From NCBI GenBank assembly GCA_002700365.1, contig PADB01000010.1:730504-794503 (forward strand): a stretch of DNA of 64,000 nt, read 5' to 3'. Made by a program: the position numbers and the translations under genes. Position 1 is the stretch's first letter. Each line of letters begins with the position of its first letter. The DNA comes from Kordiimonas sp. GTDB lineage: Bacteria > Pseudomonadota > Alphaproteobacteria > Sphingomonadales > Emcibacteraceae. This document shows positions 1 to 9,101 of the stretch, one piece after another. Under the pieces are notes generated by a model. It was not told the DNA's origin and ran no database searches. It saw nothing but the letters and a program-made list of their open reading frames with translations.

Positions 1-1148
1 ACTGGTCACATAAGGGTATTACCGCGCGCCGTAAACGCAATATGGGCCGCATGCGCCGCCTGTGGGAATTACGCGCCACCCGGGCCGAACTCATCACGCC
101 CACCGGACAGGCAAAGCTAAGCACCGATAGCGGCGATATTTCCGGCAAGAAAGTCATCGAAGCCAAGTCTATTTGCAAGGCCTTTGATAAGCACGTCATC
201 CTGAAAGACTTTTCCACACGCATCCTGCGCGGTGACCGGGTCGGCATTATCGGCCCGAATGGGGCCGGGAAATCCACTTTGCTGAAAATTCTCACCGGGG
301 ACATGGCCCCTGACAGCGGTCATGTGCGTATTGGCACCAATCTCACACCCACTTATCTGGATCAGGCCCGCAGTCTACTGAAAGACGACAACACCGTCTG
401 GGAGACCTTATCTGACGGATCAGATCACATTATGGTTCGGGGTCAACAACGCCATATTATTTCCTACCTAAAAGATTTTCTGTTTGATCCGGCCATGGCC
501 AAAACCAATATTGGTGCTCTGTCGGGTGGTGAACGCAATCGCTTATTGCTGGCCAAAACACTGGCCCAGCCCACTAATTTCCTCATCCTGGACGAACCCA
601 CCAATGATCTGGATATGGATACCCTTGATTTATTACAGGAAATGCTGGCGGATTATGATGGTACTTTACTGTTGGTCAGTCATGATCGGGACTTTCTGGA
701 CCGGATCGTTACAACGACCATTGTCATGGAAGGCGATGGCCGGGTCACTGAATATGCGGGCGGCTATAGTGATTATCTGACCCAACGCGACAAAGGACAG
801 GCCGCGCAGGACGATGCCCCTTCCTTAAAGGTTTCTGGCAACACAACCAAAAAGTCTGCACCACCAGCGGCACAGACACCCGGCACTGCGACCACACAGC
901 CGCGCAAAAAGCTCAGCTATAAACATCAGCGCGCATTGGATATTCTACCCAAAGAAATAGATGCCCTGGAGGAAAAAATCCAAAAAGGCGAAGCCAAACT
1001 CAGTGAACCCGATTTTTACAACCGCGACCCAGACGGCTTCGCCCGCCTCAACACCCTTCTGGAAACCCTGCGCACCGAAAAAGATGCCAAGGAAGAAGAG
1101 TGGCTCGAAGCTGAAATGCTCCGCGAAGAAATTGAAAAGGGCGATTAA
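1..1148 (+). CDS. uup: ABC-F family ATPase, Uup type (5' part missing)
   Basis: C-terminal part of a soluble two-ATPase-domain ABC-F protein; family members act on ribosomes and Uup is also linked to branched DNA intermediates. The frame is open from base 3 to the window edge, so the start and first ATPase domain lie outside. The ATG at 42 is internal: the codons before it encode a basic TARRKRN linker that belongs to the family. Visible are Walker A GPNGAGKST, signature LSGGERN, Walker B LILDEPTNDLD and the switch SHDRDFLD, then an Ala/Pro/Thr-rich linker and a Lys/Glu-rich C-terminal coiled coil, the DNA-binding tail that marks Uup within ABC-F. ATPase residues look intact. The substrate cannot be read from sequence. 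Confidence 0.88.
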   Translation, partial: WSHKGITARRKRNMGRMRRLWELRATRAELITPTGQAKLSTDSGDISGKKVIEAKSICKAFDKHVILKDFSTRILRGDRVGIIGPNGAGKSTLLKILTGDMAPDSGHVRIGTNLTPTYLDQARSLLKDDNTVWETLSDGSDHIMVRGQQRHIISYLKDFLFDPAMAKTNIGALSGGERNRLLLAKTLAQPTNFLILDEPTNDLDMDTLDLLQEMLADYDGTLLLVSHDRDFLDRIVTTTIVMEGDGRVTEYAGGYSDYLTQRDKGQAAQDDAPSLKVSGNTTKKSAPPAAQTPGTATTQPRKKLSYKHQRALDILPKEIDALEEKIQKGEAKLSEPDFYNRDPDGFARLNTLLETLRTEKDAKEEEWLEAEMLREEIEKGD

Positions 1149-1188
1149 TCTCTCAACCGCCCCTCACTTAATCAATCAAAACCGTGGC

Positions 1189-1785
1189 TTACTGCACTGC
1201 ATCTACAACCGGTTGCGCATCTTCGGTCACAACCTCAGCGGCTTTTTCTTCCGCAGCATCCGCATCAGCATCGGCGACAACAGCCTCGGTCGTTTTATCC
1301 TCTGCAATCTCTTCTGTGCTGGAAACTTCCTCAGCCGCTTGTTCTGTAACTTCTTCTTGCTGTGCTGCCACGGGCTGGCTCAAGCCCGGCTTGTCCTGTC
1401 CCAATGGCACCATAGTAATGGTCAGGTAGCTGTCATATTTGTTGTCGGCACCGCTGGCAGAATCAATGGCCCAGCCAATGCCGCCACCCAGAACAATATT
1501 GCCCCAGGTAGAATCTTGCGTCTTAGATTTCAGAAAAGCTGTCGACTCATAAAAGCCATCCATGGTGCAGGACACATTGATATTATGCTTTGTCTTCTTG
1601 ATCGTAATGGTGTCTGGCGTAGTGACACGGGCCAGCAGTTTATCATTACGATTCAGCATACATTCCGCACCCTTTGGGTTAGAATCAATTGTCAGTTCCT
1701 GACTTGTGCCATCCACGACAGAGGCACACGCACTCAACAATATAAGTGATGAAAAAACAGAAAAAAAGCGGATGAATAATGTCAT
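1189..1785 (-). CDS. Predicted lipoprotein with PEGA-like region and acidic Ala/Glu tail
   Basis: About 198 residues. The ATG at 1785 is preferred because GGGGG lies just upstream; an in-frame ATG at 1788 and one at 1824 are alternatives. The N-terminus is a signal peptide ending in a lipobox (LLSAC), so the mature protein should be lipid-anchored, most likely to the outer membrane. The middle, with TIDSNPKGAEC and a repeated Thr/Ile beta pattern, resembles surface PEGA-like domains, followed by a Gly-rich stretch (LGGGIGWAID). The last 60 residues are Ala/Glu/Asp-rich and low complexity. Function is unknown. Convergent with uup. Confidence 0.75.
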   Translation of the reverse strand: MTLFIRFFSVFSSLILLSACASVVDGTSQELTIDSNPKGAECMLNRNDKLLARVTTPDTITIKKTKHNINVSCTMDGFYESTAFLKSKTQDSTWGNIVLGGGIGWAIDSASGADNKYDSYLTITMVPLGQDKPGLSQPVAAQQEEVTEQAAEEVSSTEEIAEDKTTEAVVADADADAAEEKAAEVVTEDAQPVVDAVQ

Positions 1786-1919
1786 CATTTCCCCCAATAT
1801 ATTTTTATAACACCTCTCCCCCATGAAGAAGCATCACTGCACATTATGCTGCCCCCCATACCCCTGCAATGAATTTTTAATATATCTGTAAATTTTTATC
1901 TCAATGCAGTGTCGCACAT

Positions 1920-1954
1920 AAAAAATGCTGCACTTATTGTGCGCAGCATTTTTT
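1920..1954 (-). terminator. Rho-independent terminator after the peptide transporter gene
   Basis: Perfect 12-base inverted repeat (AAAAAATGCTGC / GCAGCATTTTTT) with an 11-base loop, 36 bases after the stop of the minus-strand transporter gene. The T-run follows the stem on either strand, so it could also act in the plus direction. Confidence 0.75.
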
Positions 1955-1989
1955 GCAACATAAATGACCTAATGCCTTGCGCAGCCTTC

Positions 1990-3516
1990 TTATTTAATCC
2001 CGGCCATGCCCCGCTTTAACAACGGCGTCAGCAGGAGTAACGCCGCCGCCATAACCATGGACACCCAAAAGATCGTGGCAAAGGTATCCGTATAAACACC
2101 TAACTGATCCACGCCTTCTATACGGCCATTGGCGCTGGTCATCGCTGCAATTTTGGCACCGACAAAACCGGCCGCTGCATTCGATAAGAACCACACCCCC
2201 ATCAGCAAACTAGCAATATGCGCCAATGACAATTTTGTCACGGCTGACAATCCCACTGGGGATAAGCATAGCTCACCCGTTGTTTGTAAAAAATACACCA
2301 ACACCAGCCAGATCAGCGCTACTTGCCCCTCAGGCCCTGTGAATTGCGCGGATAAGACCAGCACCCCAAAGCTGCTCCCCATTAACAACAAGGCCAATAC
2401 AAATTTCATTGGTGTAGACGGGTCACGCCCCGCCCGTGCCAATGCCAGCCACAAACCACTAAAGACAGGGGCAAATAAAATAATAATCAATGGGTTGAGA
2501 AATGGCACTGTTGCCGCCGGGACGGTCAAACCCCACAGCTCCCGGTCGACCACCCGGTCGGTAAACAGGGTCATGGATGTGGCCTGCTGTTCAAATAATG
2601 ACCAAAACAGCACTGAAAAAAATGTCAGCGTCAACAGGACAAACAACCGGTTGCGGTCCACGGCGTTACATTTCAGCACGGCGTAAAATATCACAGCCAG
2701 CACGACCCCGCCGCCACCATATTGCAAGATATCGCCGACCAATTCGGCCCTTTGCACCAATTGCCAGATCACAATAACGGCCGCTACACCGCCTGCATAA
2801 ATGGCATGTTCAACAGACACAATACCCATTACTTTTTGTCGCAAAAGCTCTGGCTTTTTTGGTTCGGCACGGCCTTCCAGTGCCTGCTGTCCACGACTAA
2901 AGACAATCATTCCCATCAACATGCCAAATCCAGCAAGACCAAACCCGTAAGCCCAACCATAGGCTTCTCCCAGCCAGCCACACAATAACATGGCCATCAG
3001 CGCACCAATGTTAATACCCATATAATACAGCGTGAAACCGGCATCGCGACGCGGGTCGTTTTCTTCATAAAGGGTACCGACAATCGTGGAAATATTCGAT
3101 TTAAGAAACCCGACCCCGGTTATAATCAACGCCAGAGACAAATAAAGAATCTGTTCATGCTGTGAAGAGCGTACAATCACGTCCACGCCTTGTGTGGTGG
3201 TAACTTTTTGTGCAATTGGTCCTTCAAACGCCATCCCAAAATGGCCACAGACCAGCAGGACAGCCCCGAATAACACCGCTTTGCGGTAACCCAGATAACG
3301 GTCTGCAATGGCCCCGCCTAAAATGGGCATGCCATAAACCAACGCGACATAGGAGCCATAAAGCCCATAGGCCGCCTCGTCACTGAATAGGAAATGCTTT
3401 GTCAGGTAGAGAACCAGCAAGGCCCGCATGCCGTAGTAACTGAACCGTTCCCACATTTCTGTCATGAACAGTACCGGCAACCCGGCAGGATGGTCTTTAA
3501 ATAATGGACGAAGCAT
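1990..3516 (-). CDS. POT/PTR2 family proton-dependent oligopeptide transporter
   Basis: 508-residue inner-membrane transporter of the proton-coupled oligopeptide (POT, major facilitator) family, importing di- and tripeptides. Diagnostic features are the EMWERFSYYG motif in the first helix (ExxERFxYYG, proton coupling) and YYMGINIGA in the fifth-helix region, with about 12 to 14 hydrophobic segments across the length. Length is normal for the family. The ATG is preceded by GGGGG at good distance. It is a single-gene unit with a strong terminator downstream. Specific peptide preference is not visible. Confidence 0.9.
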   Translation of the reverse strand: MLRPLFKDHPAGLPVLFMTEMWERFSYYGMRALLVLYLTKHFLFSDEAAYGLYGSYVALVYGMPILGGAIADRYLGYRKAVLFGAVLLVCGHFGMAFEGPIAQKVTTTQGVDVIVRSSQHEQILYLSLALIITGVGFLKSNISTIVGTLYEENDPRRDAGFTLYYMGINIGALMAMLLCGWLGEAYGWAYGFGLAGFGMLMGMIVFSRGQQALEGRAEPKKPELLRQKVMGIVSVEHAIYAGGVAAVIVIWQLVQRAELVGDILQYGGGGVVLAVIFYAVLKCNAVDRNRLFVLLTLTFFSVLFWSLFEQQATSMTLFTDRVVDRELWGLTVPAATVPFLNPLIIILFAPVFSGLWLALARAGRDPSTPMKFVLALLLMGSSFGVLVLSAQFTGPEGQVALIWLVLVYFLQTTGELCLSPVGLSAVTKLSLAHIASLLMGVWFLSNAAAGFVGAKIAAMTSANGRIEGVDQLGVYTDTFATIFWVSMVMAAALLLLTPLLKRGMAGIK

Positions 3517-3665
3517 ATTGCCCCCTGTAGCCCTGTTGATTTTTATATGTCATTTGCCGCGTTAAGCGTTACTATTTCGCCATACTTTGACAAGCATTAC
3601 TTCAATACCCATATAAATGCCAGCCAGACGCATAAAAAACTGACCTCAGAACAGGCCTATAAAAC

Positions 3666-4793
3666 ATGTTTCAAATCAGCAGCCAGTTTGATGGGGGCAA
3701 TATAAACGTCATCGACGCCACAAGCCCGAGCAATATCCGTCTTTCTATTCACAAAGATCACCAATCTGATTTCTATCAATGGTTCTATTTCCGTCTGAGC
3801 AATGCCAAAGGACAGCTTTGTGTATTGCATATTGAAAACGCTGGCGGGGCGGCGTATCCCAAAGGTTGGGACAATTATCAGGTAGCCGCTTCTTATGATC
3901 GTGAACATTGGTTTCGTGTCGGCACCCATTACAAAGATGAACGGTTGACCATCCAACATATCCCAGAGACCGATTGTATATATTTTGCTTATTTTGCCCC
4001 GTATTCGCTGGAGCGTCATCACGACCTCATTGCCCGCGTCACCCAGCACGACGATGTTAACCTGCACGTCCCTGGCCTGACGCTGGATGGACGCGATATT
4101 GACTTATTGACGATTGGGCAGGCCGCAGCAGATAAAAAAAACATCTGGGTCATTGCCCGTCAACATCCGGGGGAGACGATGGCGGAATGGCTAGTAGAAG
4201 GCATGCTCGACCGCCTACTGGATAGTACAGATGCCCTAAGCCGTAGCCTGCGTGAACGCGCCGTCTTTCACATCGTGCCCAATATGAATCCCGATGGCAG
4301 TTATCGCGGGCATTTACGCACCAACGCCGCGGGCATCAACCTTAACCGTCAATGGGATAACCCAACGGTAGACACCAGTCCCGAAGTCTTTTTTATCCGC
4401 CATCGCATGATCGAAACCGGTGTAGATATGGTGCTGGATGTCCATGGGGACGAGGCCCTGCCCTATAATTTCATCGCGGGCACCGAAGGCATACCTGATT
4501 TTTCAGACCGCCAACGACAATTGCTGTTCCGATTTAAAAATACATTAGAAAAAACCAATCCTGATTTCCAAACGCAATATGGCTACCCTGTAAATCCGGC
4601 GGGTAAAGCCAATCTAAGCTTCTGTTCTAACCAGCTGGCGGCGCGTTTTGATTGTTTGGCCATGACACTGGAACAACCCTTCAAAGACACGGCCAATACC
4701 CCGCAACCAGAGACCGGGTGGTCACCCCCCCGGGCAAAAAAATTGGGTGCGTCGCTCTTGGAGGCCACGGCTGATATCATAGATGTTCTATAA
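3666..4793 (+). CDS. M14 family zinc carboxypeptidase, cytosolic carboxypeptidase-like
   Basis: 375 residues, no signal peptide, so cytoplasmic. An N-terminal beta-rich domain (1 to about 145) precedes the M14 catalytic domain, the layout of cytosolic carboxypeptidase-like M14 proteins. Zinc ligands are H167 and E170 (RQHPGE) and H260 (DVHGDE). Substrate-binding NPDG (208-211) and NLNRQW (225-230) are present, and the catalytic Glu is E336 (TLEQPF). It should remove C-terminal amino acids, in eukaryotic relatives from tubulin tails; the bacterial substrate is unknown. It stands alone, divergent from the peptide transporter, so a shared role in peptide use is possible but inferred. Confidence 0.85.
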   Translation: MFQISSQFDGGNINVIDATSPSNIRLSIHKDHQSDFYQWFYFRLSNAKGQLCVLHIENAGGAAYPKGWDNYQVAASYDREHWFRVGTHYKDERLTIQHIPETDCIYFAYFAPYSLERHHDLIARVTQHDDVNLHVPGLTLDGRDIDLLTIGQAAADKKNIWVIARQHPGETMAEWLVEGMLDRLLDSTDALSRSLRERAVFHIVPNMNPDGSYRGHLRTNAAGINLNRQWDNPTVDTSPEVFFIRHRMIETGVDMVLDVHGDEALPYNFIAGTEGIPDFSDRQRQLLFRFKNTLEKTNPDFQTQYGYPVNPAGKANLSFCSNQLAARFDCLAMTLEQPFKDTANTPQPETGWSPPRAKKLGASLLEATADIIDVL

Positions 4794-4817
4794 ATAAGTA
4801 CGGACATACTCATTTAT
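4790..4817. terminator. Possible AT-rich hairpin between convergent genes
   Basis: Arms ATAAATAAGTA and TACTCATTTAT pair with one mismatch around a 6-base loop, overlapping the carboxypeptidase stop codon. No clear T-run follows, so terminator function is only suggested by the position. Confidence 0.3.
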
Positions 4818-4969
4818 ACTTTCGCGGGTGCTATACTTTATCCGGAATAAAAAATTTATTCTCACGCCAATCCCTTGCCTGTGAAAGACTGCGATAACCT
4901 CCACACGATCATGATCGCTCAGCCGTCAAAGGCAATGGTTTCAGTAACGCTGTCTCCCCCCAGGCTAAC

Positions 4970-5629
4970 TCAACGTTCCTGCGTGAACTTTTCCCGATTA
5001 ACACGTGCCTGCCAGCCAACTTTTTCCAGCGTCGGGATATTGGTTTCTTGCTGTGGATAGCCAATGCATAAATAAGAAATAAAGTCCCAATGGGGCGGCA
5101 CGTCCACAATCGTCTTCACCCGTTCAGGATTTAATATGGACACCCAGCCGATCCCCACATGTCGCGCCCGCGCGTAAAGCCACATCTGCATTAATGCCGT
5201 GACTGTAGAATAGTGCAGCATTTCCGGCATGGTTTTACGTCCCAGCCCCAATCCTTCTTCAGGTGCAGTATTCACAAACACCGCTAAATGCTCCGGCGCA
5301 TCCTGTAAGCCGGCCAGTTTCAAACTAGCATAGAGTTTTGCTGTCTCTCCGGCATAATCATGTAACGCGGCGTCATTACATTCCATGAAATCTTCAATAA
5401 TCTGTGTTCGCAATGCCGGGCTGTTAATCTTGACAAAGCGCCACGGCTGACTATTTCCCACGGACGGTGCTAAATAGGCCCGATCTAAAATGTCATCCAA
5501 CATTCCCGGGGCCAACGGATCAGTCTTAAAATGCCGCACATCCCGCCGCCAGACCATAAGGTCATCTAAACGCTGTATAAAATGTTCGTCAAATTCAGGG
5601 GGCGATATGCCACGATTATCATCAGACAA
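4970..5629 (-). CDS. bluB: 5,6-dimethylbenzimidazole synthase BluB
   Basis: 219-residue flavin enzyme of the nitroreductase fold that breaks down FMN with oxygen to make 5,6-dimethylbenzimidazole, the lower ligand of vitamin B12. Family motifs are RRDVR near residue 28, APSVGNSQPWRF, GRKTMPEMLHYS and a GIGWVSILNP segment; together they separate BluB from general nitroreductases. The likely start is a TTG at 5629 with AAGGA seven bases upstream; no Met precedes the conserved RRDVR block. It lies downstream of cobQ on the same strand with 115 bases between, consistent with a B12 gene pair. Confidence 0.9.
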   Translation of the reverse strand: MSDDNRGISPPEFDEHFIQRLDDLMVWRRDVRHFKTDPLAPGMLDDILDRAYLAPSVGNSQPWRFVKINSPALRTQIIEDFMECNDAALHDYAGETAKLYASLKLAGLQDAPEHLAVFVNTAPEEGLGLGRKTMPEMLHYSTVTALMQMWLYARARHVGIGWVSILNPERVKTIVDVPPHWDFISYLCIGYPQQETNIPTLEKVGWQARVNREKFTQER

Positions 5630-5744
5630 GATCTATTCCTTATCGTCTTTCGGGTCAGGAAAACTGCTTCTATCGCTGCCGATAGTATAATATTGCATCA
5701 TGTGAACCAATTTCCCCCGTGGGCAACCTGTTATCCTGAACACG

Positions 5745-7217
5745 TTACCTCTCATGCACAGGACCTGCCATAGCCATTAAGGCCTCAACATCAACATGGT
5801 CTTCCAAATGGTTTGCCAACGCCTCAAGGGCCGCCTCTACCTGCGCAGTATATTGCTGCGCCGCAAAATGCTTTCCCGACAGGGCGGACAAGAAATCATG
5901 ACGAAAATCATCCGCAGCAAATAAGCCATGCAGATAGGTTCCCCACACCAGACCATCAGCAGATTGTGCCCCTTCTGGCCCTTCCGACAACCTAAACAGC
6001 GGGCGGGCACGATCGGGTCCTGTGGTCTCTCCCATATGAATTTCATATCCGGTCACAGGACGGTCAAACCCGATCGCCTTGCCCGTTTCCATCGCCAATC
6101 TTTTCTGTGGTGTCAGCACCGTTTCCACATCCAGAAGACCTAAACCAGCAGCCTCGCCATGATCGCTTTCGATGCCCAACGGATCACGCACAACCCGGCC
6201 CAGCATTTGATAGCCGCCACACACGCCGATCACTGGTCGTCCCCGCCGATAATGGCGGATAATATCCGTATCCCATCCCTGACGACGCAAAAAAACTAAA
6301 TCCGCTAGTGTTGATTTCGTCCCCGGTATGATTATCAGGTCCGCAGATTCAGGTATGATCTGCCCCGGTGGGCAAAAATCCACATGCACCCCCTCCATAA
6401 CCTTTAAGGGATCAAAATCATCAAAATTAGAAATACGTGACAGCATGGGCACGACAATATGTAAGGGGGCATCGGCTTTCTGTGACGTATCTTCTAACAC
6501 CACGGCATCTTCCGCAGGTAATTGTGCAATTGCCGGAAGATAGGGGATCACGCCCAAACCACGCCAACCCGTTCGCTGTTCTATTTCCTGATATCCTTCA
6601 TCAAACAGGCTGACATCACCACGAAATTTGTTAATTAAAAACCCGCGCACCATCGCCCGGTCATCCACTGCCATCACGACATCGGTCCCGACTATGGAGG
6701 CAATCACGCCGCCGCGGTCGATATCGCCAATCAGTATCACCGGACAGTCAGCTTCCCGCGCAAAACCCATATTGGCAATATCCCCTTGGCGCAAGTTAAC
6801 TTCTGCTGGACTGCCAGCTCCTTCGACTAAGATAAGGTCTGCCTCTGCAGACAAATGGTGAAAACTTTCCATGACCGCCGCCAATAAATTAGGCTTATCC
6901 TGTTGATAGCCACGCGCCTGAAATGACCCGCGAACCTGCCCTTGCACCACAACCTGTGCGCCGGTATCCGATTGCGGTTTTAATAAGACTGGGTTCATGT
7001 GTACTGTCGGCGGAACTTTTGCCGCCAGCGCCTGCACCCACTGCGCTCGACCGATTTCCCCGCCATCAACTGTCACGGCTGCATTATTGGACATGTTCTG
7101 TGGCTTAAACGGCACGACACGAATACCACGGCGGGCGCATAGACGGCAAAACCCTGCCACCAAAACAGACTTCCCTACGTCCGATCCGGTTCCTTGAAAC
7201 ATTAACGCTTTTGCCAT
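5745..7217 (-). CDS. cobQ: Cobyric acid synthase CobQ
   Basis: 490 residues. Uses glutamine and ATP to amidate adenosylcobyrinic a,c-diamide at four carboxylates in B12 synthesis. The N-terminal half is a dethiobiotin-synthase-like ATPase with P-loop GTGSDVGKS (residues 9-17) and the KPQNMSNN motif. The C-terminal half is a class I glutamine amidotransferase with nucleophile C333 (GVCGGYQMLG) and the conserved GYEIHMGET block. Length is normal. Upstream of bluB on the same strand. No cobalamin riboswitch was seen in the short leader, and a plus-strand gene begins about 200 bases away. Confidence 0.94.
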   Translation of the reverse strand: MAKALMFQGTGSDVGKSVLVAGFCRLCARRGIRVVPFKPQNMSNNAAVTVDGGEIGRAQWVQALAAKVPPTVHMNPVLLKPQSDTGAQVVVQGQVRGSFQARGYQQDKPNLLAAVMESFHHLSAEADLILVEGAGSPAEVNLRQGDIANMGFAREADCPVILIGDIDRGGVIASIVGTDVVMAVDDRAMVRGFLINKFRGDVSLFDEGYQEIEQRTGWRGLGVIPYLPAIAQLPAEDAVVLEDTSQKADAPLHIVVPMLSRISNFDDFDPLKVMEGVHVDFCPPGQIIPESADLIIIPGTKSTLADLVFLRRQGWDTDIIRHYRRGRPVIGVCGGYQMLGRVVRDPLGIESDHGEAAGLGLLDVETVLTPQKRLAMETGKAIGFDRPVTGYEIHMGETTGPDRARPLFRLSEGPEGAQSADGLVWGTYLHGLFAADDFRHDFLSALSGKHFAAQQYTAQVEAALEALANHLEDHVDVEALMAMAGPVHER

Positions 7218-7415
7218 GAACGCACGCCTACTCTACTGTCCGTCAGTATTTTCTATCATATGATCTATCTATGCCCGAATTTACCCAACCATAAAAGTCA
7301 TATTTCTACAATGCGGGGCGGCAGTCATACGCGCTTTCATCTCCGACTTCTGGCTAACTTGCGCCTTGATCTTCCAGCCGATAATCTGACCTCTCCAACA
7401 AGAACAGGGATCATA

Positions 7416-7868
7416 ATGTCCGCCTTTACATGTCAGATCAAAACCCGTTTTAATCATACGGATCCTGCCGGCATCGTATTCTACCCGCGATACTATGAGA
7501 TGCTTAACCATGTCATTGAAGACTGGTTCGAAGACGGCCTGCACTGGCCATTTCATCATATAAGCAATGGAAAGCACTTTGCCTTTCCTATGGTCAAATT
7601 AGAAACGCAATTTATCCGTCCCACGCCTTTGGGGGAAAGGCTGACATTTGCGCTTCTGGTCACAGAAATCGGCCAAAGCAGCTTAAAATTACACGTCACC
7701 GCCACAGGAGAAGACCAAACAATGCGCATCATATTTTATGCTGTCATGGTTATGGCGGAAATAACCGATGGCAAAGACCGAACAACAAAGGCCGTATCAT
7801 TACCTGCCGCCTTACAGAAAAAGGCCCGTTCTTTTCTGAAGCCCGACTCCACCAACCATAACCGTTAA
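7416..7868 (+). CDS. 4-hydroxybenzoyl-CoA thioesterase family protein
   Basis: 150 residues, single hotdog domain. The ATG at 7416 has AGGGA just upstream; the longer reading from 7260 adds about 52 unconserved residues. The N-terminal block TDPAGIVFYPRYY with D16 is the catalytic signature of the Pseudomonas-type 4-hydroxybenzoyl-CoA thioesterase group. It should hydrolyse an aryl- or acyl-CoA, relieving CoA trapping. It converges on the end of the aromatic-CoA operon (ACAD stop 50 bases away), and thioesterases of this type occur in 2-aminobenzoyl-CoA clusters, so that substrate group is a reasonable inference. Confidence 0.82.
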   Translation: MSAFTCQIKTRFNHTDPAGIVFYPRYYEMLNHVIEDWFEDGLHWPFHHISNGKHFAFPMVKLETQFIRPTPLGERLTFALLVTEIGQSSLKLHVTATGEDQTMRIIFYAVMVMAEITDGKDRTTKAVSLPAALQKKARSFLKPDSTNHNR

Positions 7869-7917
7869 GCCACCATCATCGCTTCACGGCCGCGGTCTCC
7901 AAAAGCCATAAAGCCCA

Positions 7918-9093
7918 CTAAGATGTTAAAGCAGATAATGTAGATCGTCCGGTAATGATCCTTTGTATTTCTGTGGCCCCCTCATAAATACGCAAAGGTC
8001 GTACCTCACGATATAATCGTTCGATCACATGGCCATATTCAACACCGGCGGCCCCAAAAATCTGTACGGCGTCATCCACAATTTGCTGCGCCGCTTCCGT
8101 GGCGAACGCTTTCGCCATAGCTGCCTCACGGGTGATGCGCTCATGGGTCTGGTCCCACTGCCAGGCCGCCCGGTAAATCAGTAACGCACTGGCATCTATC
8201 TGCGTTGCCATATCGCCAATTTTAGCTTGTATCATCTGTAACGCTGACATTTTATCGCCCTGAATATGCCGTTCCGTCACCCGGCCCAACACTTCATGCT
8301 GTGCGCGGCGGGCAAAACCCAACGCCGCAGCACCCACACTGCTTCTGAAAATATCCAGTGTTGCCATGGCATATTTAAACCCTTGTCCCGCTTCACCGAT
8401 CAGCTGTTGTTGCCCGATGCGACAATTGCTCAATGTTATTTCTGCCATCGGGTGAGGGGCGCTTATATCAATCCGTTGGGACGTATCATCCAGTCCCGGG
8501 CCATCAGCCTCTACAATAAACGCGGAAAGGCCCGCCGTCCCGCGGCTTCCCTCTTCACGGGCAAAAATAATATAAACGTCGGCGATCCCTCCGTTGGAAA
8601 TCCATGTTTTGCGCCCATTCAGCACAAAGTGGTCGTCCTCACGCCGATAAAATGTCGTCAACGCCCCCACGTCAGACCCCGCACCCGGCTCCGACAGGGC
8701 AAAAGCGGCAATACGCTTGCCTTGGCCGATGGCCTGAAGATAAAGGTCTTTTTGCTTATCGCTGCCAAATAAAGTGATGGGGGCACTTCCCAATGCCTGC
8801 ATGGCAAAGGCTAAATCAGCCCGTCCATCATAACGGGCCAGTATTTCCCGCATCAGGCAAAATGATCGCAGATCAAAATCTGCCATATCCCCCGTTGCTG
8901 CGGGCACCGCATAATCCAGCCAGCCCGCGGCACCCAGTTGACCTACCAAAGTCCGACATATCTTATCCGTGTCAGCGCGGTCATATGGGACATTTTGTAT
9001 GTATTGCGTGGCCCATATCTCTATATCACGGGCCAGTTTTTGATGTGCTTTAGTGAAATACGGCCATTGTAAATATGTCTGATCTGTCTTCAT
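7918..9093 (-). CDS. Acyl-CoA dehydrogenase
   Basis: 391-residue FAD enzyme oxidising acyl-CoA to enoyl-CoA. The fold is complete: an N-terminal helical domain, the flavin-binding LSEPGAGSDVGAL segment, the WISNG motif and the C-terminal YEGATEIQRIITG block that holds the adenine-binding and active-site region. Last gene of a five-gene minus-strand operon; its start is 8 bases past the enoyl-CoA hydratase stop. In 2-aminobenzoyl-CoA clusters such a dehydrogenase is thought to act on the ring-reduced or ring-opened intermediate; which bond it oxidises here is not shown. Confidence 0.88.
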   Translation of the reverse strand: MKTDQTYLQWPYFTKAHQKLARDIEIWATQYIQNVPYDRADTDKICRTLVGQLGAAGWLDYAVPAATGDMADFDLRSFCLMREILARYDGRADLAFAMQALGSAPITLFGSDKQKDLYLQAIGQGKRIAAFALSEPGAGSDVGALTTFYRREDDHFVLNGRKTWISNGGIADVYIIFAREEGSRGTAGLSAFIVEADGPGLDDTSQRIDISAPHPMAEITLSNCRIGQQQLIGEAGQGFKYAMATLDIFRSSVGAAALGFARRAQHEVLGRVTERHIQGDKMSALQMIQAKIGDMATQIDASALLIYRAAWQWDQTHERITREAAMAKAFATEAAQQIVDDAVQIFGAAGVEYGHVIERLYREVRPLRIYEGATEIQRIITGRSTLSALTS

Positions 9094-9101
9094 GATTACG
9101 T

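Noticed and set aside
961-1749. 262-residue plus-strand reading over the lipoprotein gene
   Set aside because: It begins inside uup in another frame and continues antisense to the lipoprotein; the composition is Cys/Arg-rich without any motif.
7218-7415. Cobalamin riboswitch upstream of cobQ
   Set aside because: No B12-box-like core or long structured leader was found before cobQ; the same holds for the ABC importer at 48231.
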